A stretch of DNA of 64,000 bases from Actinobacteria bacterium HGW-Actinobacteria-1 (GTDB lineage: Bacteria > Actinomycetota > Coriobacteriia > Anaerosomatales > Anaerosomataceae): NCBI GenBank assembly GCA_002841355.1, contig PHFB01000001.1, forward strand, positions 370,191-434,190, in the 5' to 3' direction. The notes under the pieces are model-generated. The model had not been told where the DNA came from, did no database searches, and saw nothing but the letters and a program-made list of their open reading frames with translations. A program made the translations under genes and the position numbers. This document shows positions 24,898 to 35,038 of the stretch, in pieces; the first letter of the stretch is position 1, and each line of letters opens with the position of its first letter.

Positions 24898-26010
24898 CTA
24901 GATGAGCTTCTCCAGCGGCGAGTAGTTCATGCCGTGTGCGTCAGCAACCGGCTTGTACGTGATCTTGCCGTCGAGGACGTTCACGCCCTTGGCGAGCGCA
25001 GCGTCGTCCAAAACCGCCTGCTTCCAACCCTTGTCGGCGATAGCAAGGCCATAGCGCAGCGTTGCGTTCGTAAGCGCCATCGTCGAGGTGTTCGGCACCG
25101 CACCCGGCATGTTCGCCACGCCGTAGTGGAGAACGCCATCAACGAAGTAGGTCGGATCGGCGTGTGTCGTCGCATGCGTCGTCTCGATGCAGCCACCCTG
25201 GTCGACGGAAACGTCGACGACGACCGAACCGCGCTTCATCTTCGGCAGCATGTCAGCGGTGATGAGGTACGGCGTCTTCGCGCCCGGCAGCAGGACCGCA
25301 CCGATCACGAGGTCAGCGGCGTACACGGCCTCTTCGATGTTGTGCTTGCTCGAGTAGACGGTGCGGATCCGGTTGCCCCAAATCTCGTCCAGGTAGCGCA
25401 GCCGGTCGAGATTGACGTCCATGATCGTCACGTCAGCACCCATGCCCATCGCGACGTATGCCGCGTTGGTTCCGACGACGCCGCCACCGAGGACGACGAC
25501 CTTGGCGGGAAGCACGCCGGGCACGCCACCCATGAGCACACCACGTCCACCGAATGGCTTCTGCAGGTACGTGGCGCCCACCTGAGCCGCCATGCGGCCT
25601 GCGACCTCGGACATCGGAGCAAGCAGCGGCAACGAGCGGTTGGGCAGCTCGACCGTCTCATAGGCGATGCAGACAGCACCGGACTTGATAAGTCCCTGCG
25701 TCTGAGCAAGATCGGGAGCAAGGTGCAGGTACGTGTACAGGATCTGGTCGGGACGGAGGCGCGCGATCTCAACCGCCTGAGGCTCTTTGACCTTGACGAT
25801 CATCTCTGCACGGGCGAAGACCTCGTCGGGCGTGGCAACCAACTCTGCGCCAGCGGCAACATATTCGTCGTCGCTGAACGACGAGCCCTCGCCAGCCGCC
25901 TTCTCGACCAGGACCGAGTGGCCGTGCGCTACGAACTCACGAACGCCACCAGGGGTCATGCCGACACGGAACTCGTTGTTCTTGATTTCCTTGGGTACGC
26001 CGATAATCAC
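24898..26010 (-). CDS. ald: Alanine dehydrogenase
   Basis: Ald interconverts L-alanine and pyruvate plus ammonia with NAD. The GTG at 26010 has AGGAAGGA upstream and gives [21 protein letters not shown], the usual N-terminus; a longer frame to 26361 is unsupported. The 370-residue length is typical. Motifs include the catalytic Lys/His region ([23 protein letters not shown]), the Rossmann loop [18 protein letters not shown], and [19 protein letters not shown] near the end. A leader of about 190 bases precedes it with weak -10-like hexamers (TATACA, TACACT). Its terminator separates it from xerD. Confidence 0.96.
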   Translation of the reverse strand: MIIGVPKEIKNNEFRVGMTPGGVREFVAHGHSVLVEKAAGEGSSFSDDEYVAAGAELVATPDEVFARAEMIVKVKEPQAVEIARLRPDQILYTYLHLAPDLAQTQGLIKSGAVCIAYETVELPNRSLPLLAPMSEVAGRMAAQVGATYLQKPFGGRGVLMGGVPGVLPAKVVVLGGGVVGTNAAYVAMGMGADVTIMDVNLDRLRYLDEIWGNRIRTVYSSKHNIEEAVYAADLVIGAVLLPGAKTPYLITADMLPKMKRGSVVVDVSVDQGGCIETTHATTHADPTYFVDGVLHYGVANMPGAVPNTSTMALTNATLRYGLAIADKGWKQAVLDDAALAKGVNVLDGKITYKPVADAHGMNYSPLEKLI

Positions 26011-26157
26011 CGTCGTATCCTTCCTATCGTGGGTAGAAACCCGATCTGCATGTATATCCTGAGCGTGCGCTCTTTTGGTGAGTGTATAGCATGCCCAGCG
26101 CAGGACCCGACCAGTGTATCGCAGGTCCGAGCGGGCGCAAGTACCGGTCGGTGGACG

Positions 26158-26205
26158 GCGTGAATATGCGTCGCTGGCAGCGCCGAACAACCCGTATATT
26201 CGCGC
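26158..26205 (-). terminator. Imperfect long hairpin at the 3' end of the DUF3866 gene
   Basis: GCGTGAATATGCG (26158-26170) pairs with CGTATATTCGCGC (26193-26205) with two mismatches or wobble pairs, enclosing a smaller CGCT/AGCG stem. It begins at the stop codon. It may end the pyrG-DUF3866 transcript, but no U-tract is present. Confidence 0.4.
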
Positions 26206-27272
26206 TAGTCGCAGAGTCCGGCGGCGACCGAACCTGCCGCTGCCGCAGCAGCAAAGAATGCGGGGTCGTCCTCGGGACTCCGTCCCATCGAGTGCATGCG
26301 GATTCCACGGGTATCCGGTAGCGCACTGGCGGGTACGTCCACGCGACTGTGCCGTCGCCACACACCAGCGGTCCCGAGAGCCTTGTCGACCAGACCCGCT
26401 CTTGAGGGCGCGAGGGCTGGCACCGCGACTTGCGCAGGCGTGAGTGCGATCGTCCCAAGCGCTGCAAGCGTGTGATGACTCACGCCGTGATGTCGCTCGC
26501 GCGCGTCTGCAAACGAGATTCTGAGCACGGCAACCGGGCGCCCGCCGAGAGAGCCGACCGCGTTGATCGCCTCACCCTGGGCGATGCCGCCGTGACCGAA
26601 TGGCGTCGAGGTGCCCATGATCCCGGGGCCAAGCGCCACCACCGCGATGTCGGCCCGGCATACGTGCCGTGCGGCCAGAAGCGCCGAGTGCAGCGTCACC
26701 GCCTCGTACTCGCCGCCGAACGCCTGGCCTGCGGTGAGCGTGCAGTCAATGAGGCCTGCCGCCCGCATCTCGGGCACGAGGTTGGAGAACGCGAGCGGCA
26801 GCGACGCGCCATCGGTCATGACGTACGCGACCCGAAGCGCCGGATTGTGCGACTTGATGGCCGCGGCGACCGGTAGCACCTGGCTATGCAATCCGCAGCA
26901 CACGCCCGGCATACCGCTGAGGGTCGATGCCCCGGCCATCACAGAAGCGTGCGGGCTCGATGCCTCCTCCACTGCAAGCACATCGCGCTGGAGCGGCGTA
27001 TACCGCGCCTTCATGACATGTCCGCCTGATGGCTCGTCTAGCGAGACTCCCTCGCCACCGCGCGCGACGACGAAGAACAGTCCGCCCGTGCCAAGAGAGA
27101 GGTCGACCGCGGTGCTGTTGAGCAATACGCGATCGCCCTCGGCGCAGGGCGCGCTGAGCGAGGTGTAGAGCAGCGCTGTCCCGACGACACCGTCGTCAAG
27201 CTTGACGGCGAGCCGCTGGAGACCTTCGCGCTCGTCCTCGACAGCCGTCACGCTTGCCCAGATGAGTCTCAT
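26205..27272 (-). CDS. DUF3866 family protein
   Basis: The 355-residue protein matches the DUF3866 family by its overall pattern: an N-terminal beta-rich region with [18 protein letters not shown], then [45 protein letters not shown] and [20 protein letters not shown]. The Gly-rich and Ser/Thr-rich conserved segments look like an enzyme, but no reaction is known for the family. It starts 24 bases after pyrG and probably shares its transcript. No signal peptide or membrane segment is seen. Confidence 0.85.
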   Translation of the reverse strand: MRLIWASVTAVEDEREGLQRLAVKLDDGVVGTALLYTSLSAPCAEGDRVLLNSTAVDLSLGTGGLFFVVARGGEGVSLDEPSGGHVMKARYTPLQRDVLAVEEASSPHASVMAGASTLSGMPGVCCGLHSQVLPVAAAIKSHNPALRVAYVMTDGASLPLAFSNLVPEMRAAGLIDCTLTAGQAFGGEYEAVTLHSALLAARHVCRADIAVVALGPGIMGTSTPFGHGGIAQGEAINAVGSLGGRPVAVLRISFADARERHHGVSHHTLAALGTIALTPAQVAVPALAPSRAGLVDKALGTAGVWRRHSRVDVPASALPDTRGIRMHSMGRSPEDDPAFFAAAAAAGSVAAGLCD

Positions 27273-27296
27273 GTGTCGCTCCGCGAGTTTCCAGCG

Positions 27297-28910
<1,614 letters not shown>

Positions 28911-28918
28911 GTGCTCTC

Positions 28919-29956
28919 TCATACCTCCTGTGAGTCGTGGTCGTCTTCAAGATGATACCGCGAGCCGACGACATCAGACGTCGGAGTTGCGGACGATTCC
29001 TGTGATTCGGATGTCGCGTCCGTCTCGGCACCACGGCCGAGGCGATCGATTCGGTGCAGCCAACCCGTTCGTTCGATGACCGCCGAGAAGGATACCTTCT
29101 CGGACGCGATATTGAGCACGAGCATCGCTGCCGCATAGAGCGCGAGCGCCCACAGCGGCGCGCCGAGCACGAACACGGCTCCAGCAACAGCGCCCATGGC
29201 GTTCGACCCGGCGTCACCCAGCATACCGTGCTCGCCGAGGTCGTAACGCCAGACCGCGAACACCGGACCCAGCAATGCGAGAAGCAGCGAGAGCGACGAG
29301 AGCACGGCCAGCGCCGAGGGGCTGGCGCCGAGGCTGGTGCCGGACAGGCTCGCCGCCAGCACAAACGCCACGCCGATGACGACGAGGAGCGCGTAGACCT
29401 TGAGCGCACGACCTGGACGAAGATCCGTGAGGTTCACGACGTTCGCGGTGAGCGCTATAGCGGCAGCTGCGAGGAGGAAGGCCGCAACCGATGCGATTCC
29501 GGACAGGCCCGTTTGCCACGGCGCGATCTGACCCAGGATAGCTGCCACGACGAGCGATGCGGCCCCGATGCCGATAAGCTTGAGCATGCCGGTGGTCACC
29601 CGACCGCGCGCGAGCGCCCTGAAGTGCCCGCGGAATCCACGGTCGGTGACGGTTCCGTACGCGTCGTCGACAAGGCCGAGCGAGGCGGCGACGAGTGCCA
29701 GCGGACCGATAAGGGTGAGCGCAACAAGCGCGGTACCGTCGTCGATCGCTGCGGTCGCCACGCCGCACACGATCGCGCACCCCGCCCAGATGATCCAGAC
29801 GATTCCGAGCCCCGCGTACACCTGACGACCCCGGTAGTTGGAGACCCGTCTTCCCTGCGCGAGCGACGGCGCGAGCATGCGCATGAAGGCAACAGGAACT
29901 GCCACGCATGTCACAAGGACGATCATCGGCAGAAGCATCGGCGCATAAGCGTTCAT
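28919..29956 (-). CDS. Divergent MraY/WecA-like glycosyl-1-phosphate transferase
   Basis: The 345-residue polytopic protein (about nine or ten membrane segments) has the acidic motif LVDDAYG (95-101) and MLGDAGSN (245-252) of the MraY/WecA superfamily, which transfers sugar-1-phosphate to undecaprenyl phosphate. The central motif reads [12 protein letters not shown] (175-186) instead of the usual NxxDGLDGLA, and no HxHH-type loop is present. It also has an acidic C-terminal tail. A true MraY is present elsewhere (9201-10253), so this protein should have another substrate or a non-catalytic role. It overlaps the membrane lipoprotein gene by four bases. Confidence 0.8.
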   Translation of the reverse strand: MNAYAPMLLPMIVLVTCVAVPVAFMRMLAPSLAQGRRVSNYRGRQVYAGLGIVWIIWAGCAIVCGVATAAIDDGTALVALTLIGPLALVAASLGLVDDAYGTVTDRGFRGHFRALARGRVTTGMLKLIGIGAASLVVAAILGQIAPWQTGLSGIASVAAFLLAAAAIALTANVVNLTDLRPGRALKVYALLVVIGVAFVLAASLSGTSLGASPSALAVLSSLSLLLALLGPVFAVWRYDLGEHGMLGDAGSNAMGAVAGAVFVLGAPLWALALYAAAMLVLNIASEKVSFSAVIERTGWLHRIDRLGRGAETDATSESQESSATPTSDVVGSRYHLEDDHDSQEV

Positions 29957-31680
29957 CCGGCCGTCACCTCTCCATCAGTCTCAAGCATAAGTGCCACAAG
30001 CCCGCCAACGAGGTATGCGATCACAAGCGCGAGCACGACCACGCCAGAGTCCTCGGAGAAAGCGCCCACGAACCCGCCGACAAGCCCTGCGGTCATCGCC
30101 GCGGCGAAGACCGGGTAGCGCTCGAAAACCGCCGCCATGCGACCTCGCGGGCGCAGGCGCAGGTACGCGAGAACCGCCGAGATGACCAGCACGATGGCCG
30201 GTAGCGGCGAATCAATGAAGATGCGGATACTGGTGGCGAGGCGCGCTGAAAGCAGGTCAACAAGACCACCGCCCGCTGCCTCACCCACGGCGCGCCCGAT
30301 ATGCGTCCCACCGGTGAAGCGGTCGAGCGCGACCATCGAGGCCAGCGCTGCGATGACGATCACCGCGATAACCGCGACATCGAGTGGACGGATGCGTCGA
30401 TTCTCGGCGGCGATCCAGAAGACAGCGAAGGTAACGGTGCCCCACACCGAGACGATGACGTTCGCGCCAAGGAACGGCGCCGCGCACAACACGACCGCAG
30501 CGATGCCAGCGACGGCGATCAGGCGCCTCCGCACCGGCGGAGCGGTCTTCGCGGCATCCATTTCGAGCGCAAGGCCGACGAGCGCCCCGCCAACGAGGAT
30601 CGCGGCACCCTCGTTGCCGATGCCGAAGAAGCGAAAGCCGATGAGCGGCGAGTACGAGAAGATGCTCGAAAGCGACAGCGTGGCGCCGGCCAGCTGATCG
30701 ATGCCGAGCACGAGCGCGGTAGCGATACCTGCAAAGCCCACCGCGCCTGCCGTTCCCCATTTGTGCCACGCGAACTCGGCGAAGATCCAGACGAGGCCTG
30801 ACGCGGCCAGCATCAGCGCGACGATGCGCTGCGGAGTGCCGGGGAAGCGGTCGACGACGTGCAGGAGCGTCGCTCCGGCCGGTAGCACCAGTCCAAGCAG
30901 GATGATCCGCCGGAGCACCACGGACCAGTACGCGTACCTGGCGGCCGTCCGATACTTCTCGGCGACAAGCCATCCTCCGAGCAGGAGCACGACCATGACG
31001 GCGGTGTAGATGTTGAAGATCGGAACGCGGATGCGTTCCACCGCGCTCAGGAATGCCGAGACGCGCGCGAGCCACGCAGCACGCTCGGTCGACGTGCGAC
31101 CGTCATCGATGACCGAAACGGCGGCGCCAGATGCGCTCGCCGGCTCACCGGCGATGTGCGCAACGGTCGCTGCAACGTCGGAGTCGGTGACGATGCCCGC
31201 ACGACGGGTCGACATGCTCGACAACAGCCCGGCGTCGTAACCACCGCCGGAAACGACGACGACACGTGCCGGGGCGCCGTGGCCGGGCGTGGCACCCGCA
31301 AGGCGTGACACCACCACAACCGCTGTGTCGGCGGTGACGCGCCCGAGTGCCTCGGCGATCGCCACATCCATCTCGGCAGCGGTGCCCGATATCACTACCG
31401 AAGCGATCTCGCCACCGGTACCTGACTGATACGTTCCGAGGACCCGCCCTGATTCCGCCGGGGTCCGAGAGACGACCATGCCGGACGCCGCCTTCTGTGC
31501 AAGTGTGGCGAGGACTGGCATGTCCGTAGGAGTAACCTGGCTCCACGACAGCGGTGCGGTCACGATAACGAGCACGGGGCTGCGGGTCGCTGCCGGTGCG
31601 GCGGGGACGCTCGCGCAGCCGGTGAGGCAGAAGAGGACGAGTGCGATGCATGCCGCGGCTACGGCACGATTTCGTCTCAC
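29953..31680 (-). CDS. Large membrane lipoprotein with degenerate alkaline-phosphatase-like domain, unknown function
   Basis: The GTG at 31680 has GGGAGG five bases upstream. The 575-residue protein starts with a lipoprotein-type signal ending LTGC (Cys about 22), then an outside domain (about 30-215) in which VLVIVTAPLSW and AGIVTDSDVAATVAHIAG resemble the start and the DVAPT segment of alkaline phosphatase or sulfatase folds, but without the metal-binding residues. The rest (about 240-575) has about ten membrane segments. It is coupled by overlap to the MraY-like gene and divergent from murJ. A role in envelope glycan export or modification is inference only. Confidence 0.7.
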   Translation of the reverse strand: MRRNRAVAAACIALVLFCLTGCASVPAAPAATRSPVLVIVTAPLSWSQVTPTDMPVLATLAQKAASGMVVSRTPAESGRVLGTYQSGTGGEIASVVISGTAAEMDVAIAEALGRVTADTAVVVVSRLAGATPGHGAPARVVVVSGGGYDAGLLSSMSTRRAGIVTDSDVAATVAHIAGEPASASGAAVSVIDDGRTSTERAAWLARVSAFLSAVERIRVPIFNIYTAVMVVLLLGGWLVAEKYRTAARYAYWSVVLRRIILLGLVLPAGATLLHVVDRFPGTPQRIVALMLAASGLVWIFAEFAWHKWGTAGAVGFAGIATALVLGIDQLAGATLSLSSIFSYSPLIGFRFFGIGNEGAAILVGGALVGLALEMDAAKTAPPVRRRLIAVAGIAAVVLCAAPFLGANVIVSVWGTVTFAVFWIAAENRRIRPLDVAVIAVIVIAALASMVALDRFTGGTHIGRAVGEAAGGGLVDLLSARLATSIRIFIDSPLPAIVLVISAVLAYLRLRPRGRMAAVFERYPVFAAAMTAGLVGGFVGAFSEDSGVVVLALVIAYLVGGLVALMLETDGEVTAG

Positions 31681-31783
31681 GTTCGCCTCCCTGTCGACCG
31701 GTTTCGGACATGCGTCGAGCCAGAACTCTCGGCTCAGGGAGCTGCACCCGCCACGGTAGCGCGTTTCGGGGTGCCCGACCGCC

Positions 31784-31846
31784 AGTATACCGGAACACAA
31801 CGCGCTCGTGTTGGGCGAGCGGCAAACTGCGCGTCTCGGCTACAAT
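31784..31846. promoter_or_regulatory. Divergent promoter region between the membrane lipoprotein gene and murJ
   Basis: Minus strand: TATACT at 31789-31784, about 104 bases before the GTG at 31680. Plus strand: TACAAT at 31841-31846, 35 bases before the murJ ribosome site region. Neither has a strong -35 at the right distance. The rest of this 200-base gap shows nothing else recognisable. Confidence 0.4.
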
Positions 31847-31880
31847 CGACGCGGTACATCACGCGCACCGGGGAGGAACC

Positions 31881-33479
31881 ATCGCCGCTCAGCAATCCAT
31901 AGCGCGATCGACCGCGATCATGTCGATCTCAACGGCAACATCGCGCATCACCGGCTTCGTGCGCACGTGGGCGATGGCGTACGCGCTCGGGGTGACGGTT
32001 CTCTCGGCCTCGTACAGCGTGGCGAACAACATCCCGAACATGATCTTCGAGCTTGCGGCGGGCGGCGTGCTCTCCTCGGTGTTCATCCCGCTGTTCATCG
32101 AGCGCATGCAGCGCGACGGCGAGAACGAGGCCTGGAAGTTCGCGAGCTACGTCTTCAACATCACCGTGCTGGTGCTCGGCGTAGTCGCGGTGATCGGCAC
32201 GATCTGGGCCGAGCCGTTCGTGCGCACGCAGACATTCCGCATCACCGCCGAGAAGGCGCAGCTTGCGGTCTACCTGTTCCGTTTCTTCGCCATCCAGGTG
32301 GTCTTCTACGGAGCCGGCATGGTCACGACCGGCATCCTGAACTCGTACCGGAAGTTCCTGTGGCCCGCGGTCGCTCCGATCTTCAACAACGTCGTCGTCA
32401 TCATCACGCTTCTCGGCTTCTACGTGCCGCTCAGAGATACGCACCCACAGCTTGCGATCACCGGCCTTGCGGTAGGGACCACGCTCGGCGTGGTGGCCAT
32501 GGCAGTGGTGCAGATACCAAGCCTCGTGAAGCTTGGCATTCGCTACACGCCGAGGATCGACTGGAAACACCCCGCACTGCGGACGATCGCCACCAAGATG
32601 GGGCCGCTCCTCGTCTACACGATCACCAACCTCGTCGCGGTATCGTTCCGCAACGCGTACGCGTTCGGCGCCACCGACCGCGGACCCGCCGTGCTGCAGT
32701 ACGCCTGGATGTTCTATCAGCTCCCCTACGGCATCTTCGCGGTCGCACTTGCCACCGCTGTCTTCCCCGAACTCTCCGCCCTTGCCGAGAAGAAGGATTG
32801 GGCCGGCTTCAAAGCGATGTTCTCGAGCGGCTTCCGCTCGACAGCCGTGTTGATCATCCCGCTCGCGACGTTGCTCGTCGCGCTCGCCGAGCCGGTCGTG
32901 CGACTCTACCGCGCCGGCAGCTTCACCTCCGCCGACGTCCCTGTCGTCGCCGGGGTTCTCGTATGGTGGGCCGCCGGACTCTTCTTCTTCGCGAGTTACA
33001 TGTTCGTGCTCAAAACGTTCTACGCGCTACAGGACACTAGGACGCCCATGATCACGAACCTTGTGCTCACGGTGCTCCAGGTGAGCCTCTACGCAGCGCT
33101 TTCGGTCGGGTTCGCCGGATGGGCGGGCTTCGGAATCCGGGGCATCCCGATCGCCGACGGCATCTTCTTCGCGGTGCACCTCATCGTCCTCGGCCTACTG
33201 CTTCGTCGGCACATCGGCGGCTTCGACATCCGGGGGATCGCATGGACCGTTCTGCGCGTCCTCGTCGCATCGCTCGCGGGTGCCGCTGCGGCACTGGGCG
33301 TGATGCAGCTGACGGCATCGCTCGGCTCTGGCGCGGGCTTCCTGCTGCAGCTCGTGCTTGCCGGAATCCCGGGACTTGGCATCGCCTATGGACTTTCCGC
33401 GCTCTTTGGAATCGGTGAGGTGCGGACCGGCGCTGCACGACTCAAGCGCATCATCGCCCGACGGCGGAATGCCTCATGA
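31881..33479 (+). CDS. murJ: Lipid II flippase MurJ, apparently with an ATC start codon
   Basis: MurJ flips lipid II across the membrane. The protein has about 14 membrane segments and the family motifs SRITGFVRT near the N-terminus, NNIPNMIFELAAGGVLSSVF, and AVSFRNAYAF. In the frame there is no ATG, GTG or TTG between the distant 31641 and an internal ATG at 31920. The conserved N-terminal helix (QSIARSTAIMSI) begins before that ATG. A strong GGGGAGG at 31870-31876 ends four bases before ATC at 31881, giving 532 residues. This start is a proposal; 31920 is the conservative alternative and would remove 13 residues. Confidence 0.9.
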   Translation: MAAQQSIARSTAIMSISTATSRITGFVRTWAMAYALGVTVLSASYSVANNIPNMIFELAAGGVLSSVFIPLFIERMQRDGENEAWKFASYVFNITVLVLGVVAVIGTIWAEPFVRTQTFRITAEKAQLAVYLFRFFAIQVVFYGAGMVTTGILNSYRKFLWPAVAPIFNNVVVIITLLGFYVPLRDTHPQLAITGLAVGTTLGVVAMAVVQIPSLVKLGIRYTPRIDWKHPALRTIATKMGPLLVYTITNLVAVSFRNAYAFGATDRGPAVLQYAWMFYQLPYGIFAVALATAVFPELSALAEKKDWAGFKAMFSSGFRSTAVLIIPLATLLVALAEPVVRLYRAGSFTSADVPVVAGVLVWWAAGLFFFASYMFVLKTFYALQDTRTPMITNLVLTVLQVSLYAALSVGFAGWAGFGIRGIPIADGIFFAVHLIVLGLLLRRHIGGFDIRGIAWTVLRVLVASLAGAAAALGVMQLTASLGSGAGFLLQLVLAGIPGLGIAYGLSALFGIGEVRTGAARLKRIIARRRNAS

Positions 33480-34156
33480 GCGTCGTAGTGCTCATGCCCG
33501 CGCACAACGAGGCCGAGCGAATCGCGGCATCGGTGACCGCAGCGCGCTCTGTGCGCGGTGTGAACCGTGTCATCGTCATCGATGATGGCTCCAGCGACGA
33601 CACATCCGGAATCGCCGCAGCGGCAGGCGCCGAGGTCATCGTGATGCCGGTCAACGTCGGCAAGGGCGGTGCGATGCAGGCAGGTCTGGACGCCGCGCGC
33701 AATGACGCCGATATCCTGGTGCTGCTCGACGCCGACCTCGGAACGACTGCTGCCGAGGCCGAGCTGCTGATCGCTCCCGTGCAGGCAGGCAGCGCAGACA
33801 TGACGATCGCGGTGCTTCCGCGCCCTGCAGGCTCGGGCGGCTTCGGGCTCGTGAAAGGGCTCGCGAAGCGGGGCATCGCCGCGTTGGGCAATGGATTCGA
33901 CTCGCACGCTCCCCTCTCAGGACAGCGTGCGCTTAGCCAGCGCGCCTGGCAGGCCGCCGAGCCGTTCGCCTCAGGCTACGGTGCTGAAGTGGCGCTGACC
34001 GTGCGGGTGCTTCGCGCGGGACTGCGGGTCGTCGAAGTACCTGTCTCGATGGCGCACGCGGCAACCGGCAAGGACATCGCGGGCTTCGCGCATCGCGGTC
34101 GCCAGTTCCTGCACGTGCTGGGAGCGCTCATCCGACTCACCTTCGAGCGTCACTAG
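33476..34156 (+). CDS. GT2 family glycosyltransferase
   Basis: The 226-residue cytoplasmic protein has the GT-A fold of family 2: MPAHNEAERIAASV at the N-terminus, VIVIDDGSSDDTSGIA, the NVGKGGAMQAGL helix and the metal-binding DADLGT motif. No membrane segment follows, unlike dolichyl-phosphate mannose synthases with C-terminal helices. The ATG shares ATGA with the murJ stop, so the two are probably co-translated. The donor and acceptor are unknown; polyprenyl phosphate or an envelope sugar is plausible from the context. Its stop codon overlaps that of convergent steB in the sequence CTAG. Confidence 0.88.
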   Translation: MSVVVLMPAHNEAERIAASVTAARSVRGVNRVIVIDDGSSDDTSGIAAAAGAEVIVMPVNVGKGGAMQAGLDAARNDADILVLLDADLGTTAAEAELLIAPVQAGSADMTIAVLPRPAGSGGFGLVKGLAKRGIAALGNGFDSHAPLSGQRALSQRAWQAAEPFASGYGAEVALTVRVLRAGLRVVEVPVSMAHAATGKDIAGFAHRGRQFLHVLGALIRLTFERH

Positions 34157-35025
34157 CCTCCTGTGACGACCGCCGGATAGACGGCATCGGTGCCAGGTCC
34201 TACGCCGAAGTACCCGCTCGCCCGCCCGGTGAGCAGCCACACCAGCGAATATGCGCCCTGCGGCGTATCGACGTTGTCGAGCGCGGAGAACCCGCGATCG
34301 ACCGACTCCGCCGCGACACCGGTCACCTGACTGGTTGCCTCGGCACCAACCACCACGGCGCCGTGCACACCGAGCGCACCGGCTATCTTCGCCGAGAGAT
34401 CATCTGGCTGGCCGCCGAAGGACGTCATGAGCACGCATCCGTCGACTTCAGCGATATCGTTCGTGCTGTCCGAGGAGATGACATCGCTCTCGATGAGCAG
34501 ATCAAGAACGGGCCGATTCCCCGCGCGGCGAAGTTCCGTCGCAATCGCCTCGGCGACCGCGTCTTTGAATGCCTCGCTCGCCGGTGCCGTGCTCTGGCCC
34601 GCAAACGAATCGCCGAGCAGCGCGGGAAGCCCCTCCGGGATCGTCTCGTCGAGGCCCATTCCAGCAGACTCCTGCGTAAGCACAACCGCGGTACCACCCG
34701 CGATCTCGATCGCATCTACGGCGGCCGACAGGCCATTGCTGCGTCCCGTGTTGACCAGCACCACGACGTTCTTGCCGTCGAGCACACCTGCGGTGAGCGC
34801 CGGAACCATGTCCTCAGCGAAACTGCGATCACGCTCCAAGCCCGAGCGAAGATCCGCATTGTCCTTCTGGATCTGCGCGAACTGCTTCTGGAGATCGGAC
34901 ACGAGGGTGGATGACTGGTCCTCGAGCGTGCCTCGCTCGGCGACGACGGTTCCAAGCAACAGGCCCACCGTCAGTGCGAGGAAGACGGCCACCAAAGACG
35001 CGACATGGTATCTGAGGTTATACAT
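34153..35025 (-). CDS. steB: SteB/MctB-like membrane-anchored envelope protein
   Basis: The 290-residue protein starts MYNLRYHVASLVAVFLALTV, the conserved start of the copper transporter/MctB (DUF3186) family, with one N-terminal membrane helix, a coiled coil (about 33-66) and an extracytoplasmic domain. In Corynebacterium glutamicum SteB works with SteA to control the cell-separation hydrolase RipA; in mycobacteria MctB was linked to copper. Adjacency to steA supports the SteB role. GGGAGGAC precedes the ATG. Confidence 0.88.
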   Translation of the reverse strand: MYNLRYHVASLVAVFLALTVGLLLGTVVAERGTLEDQSSTLVSDLQKQFAQIQKDNADLRSGLERDRSFAEDMVPALTAGVLDGKNVVVLVNTGRSNGLSAAVDAIEIAGGTAVVLTQESAGMGLDETIPEGLPALLGDSFAGQSTAPASEAFKDAVAEAIATELRRAGNRPVLDLLIESDVISSDSTNDIAEVDGCVLMTSFGGQPDDLSAKIAGALGVHGAVVVGAEATSQVTGVAAESVDRGFSALDNVDTPQGAYSLVWLLTGRASGYFGVGPGTDAVYPAVVTGG

Positions 35026-35038
35026 GTGTCCTCCCGGT

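Noticed and set aside
24739..26163. A 474-residue plus-strand frame opposite ald
   Set aside because: It is antisense to complete ald and part of xerD, with composition typical of shadow frames (rich in Arg, Asp, His, Val).
34153..35025. Outer-membrane copper transporter, as the MctB family name suggests
   Set aside because: The gene is next to steA, no copper genes are nearby, and the gene set looks monoderm, so a SteB-like wall role is more likely.
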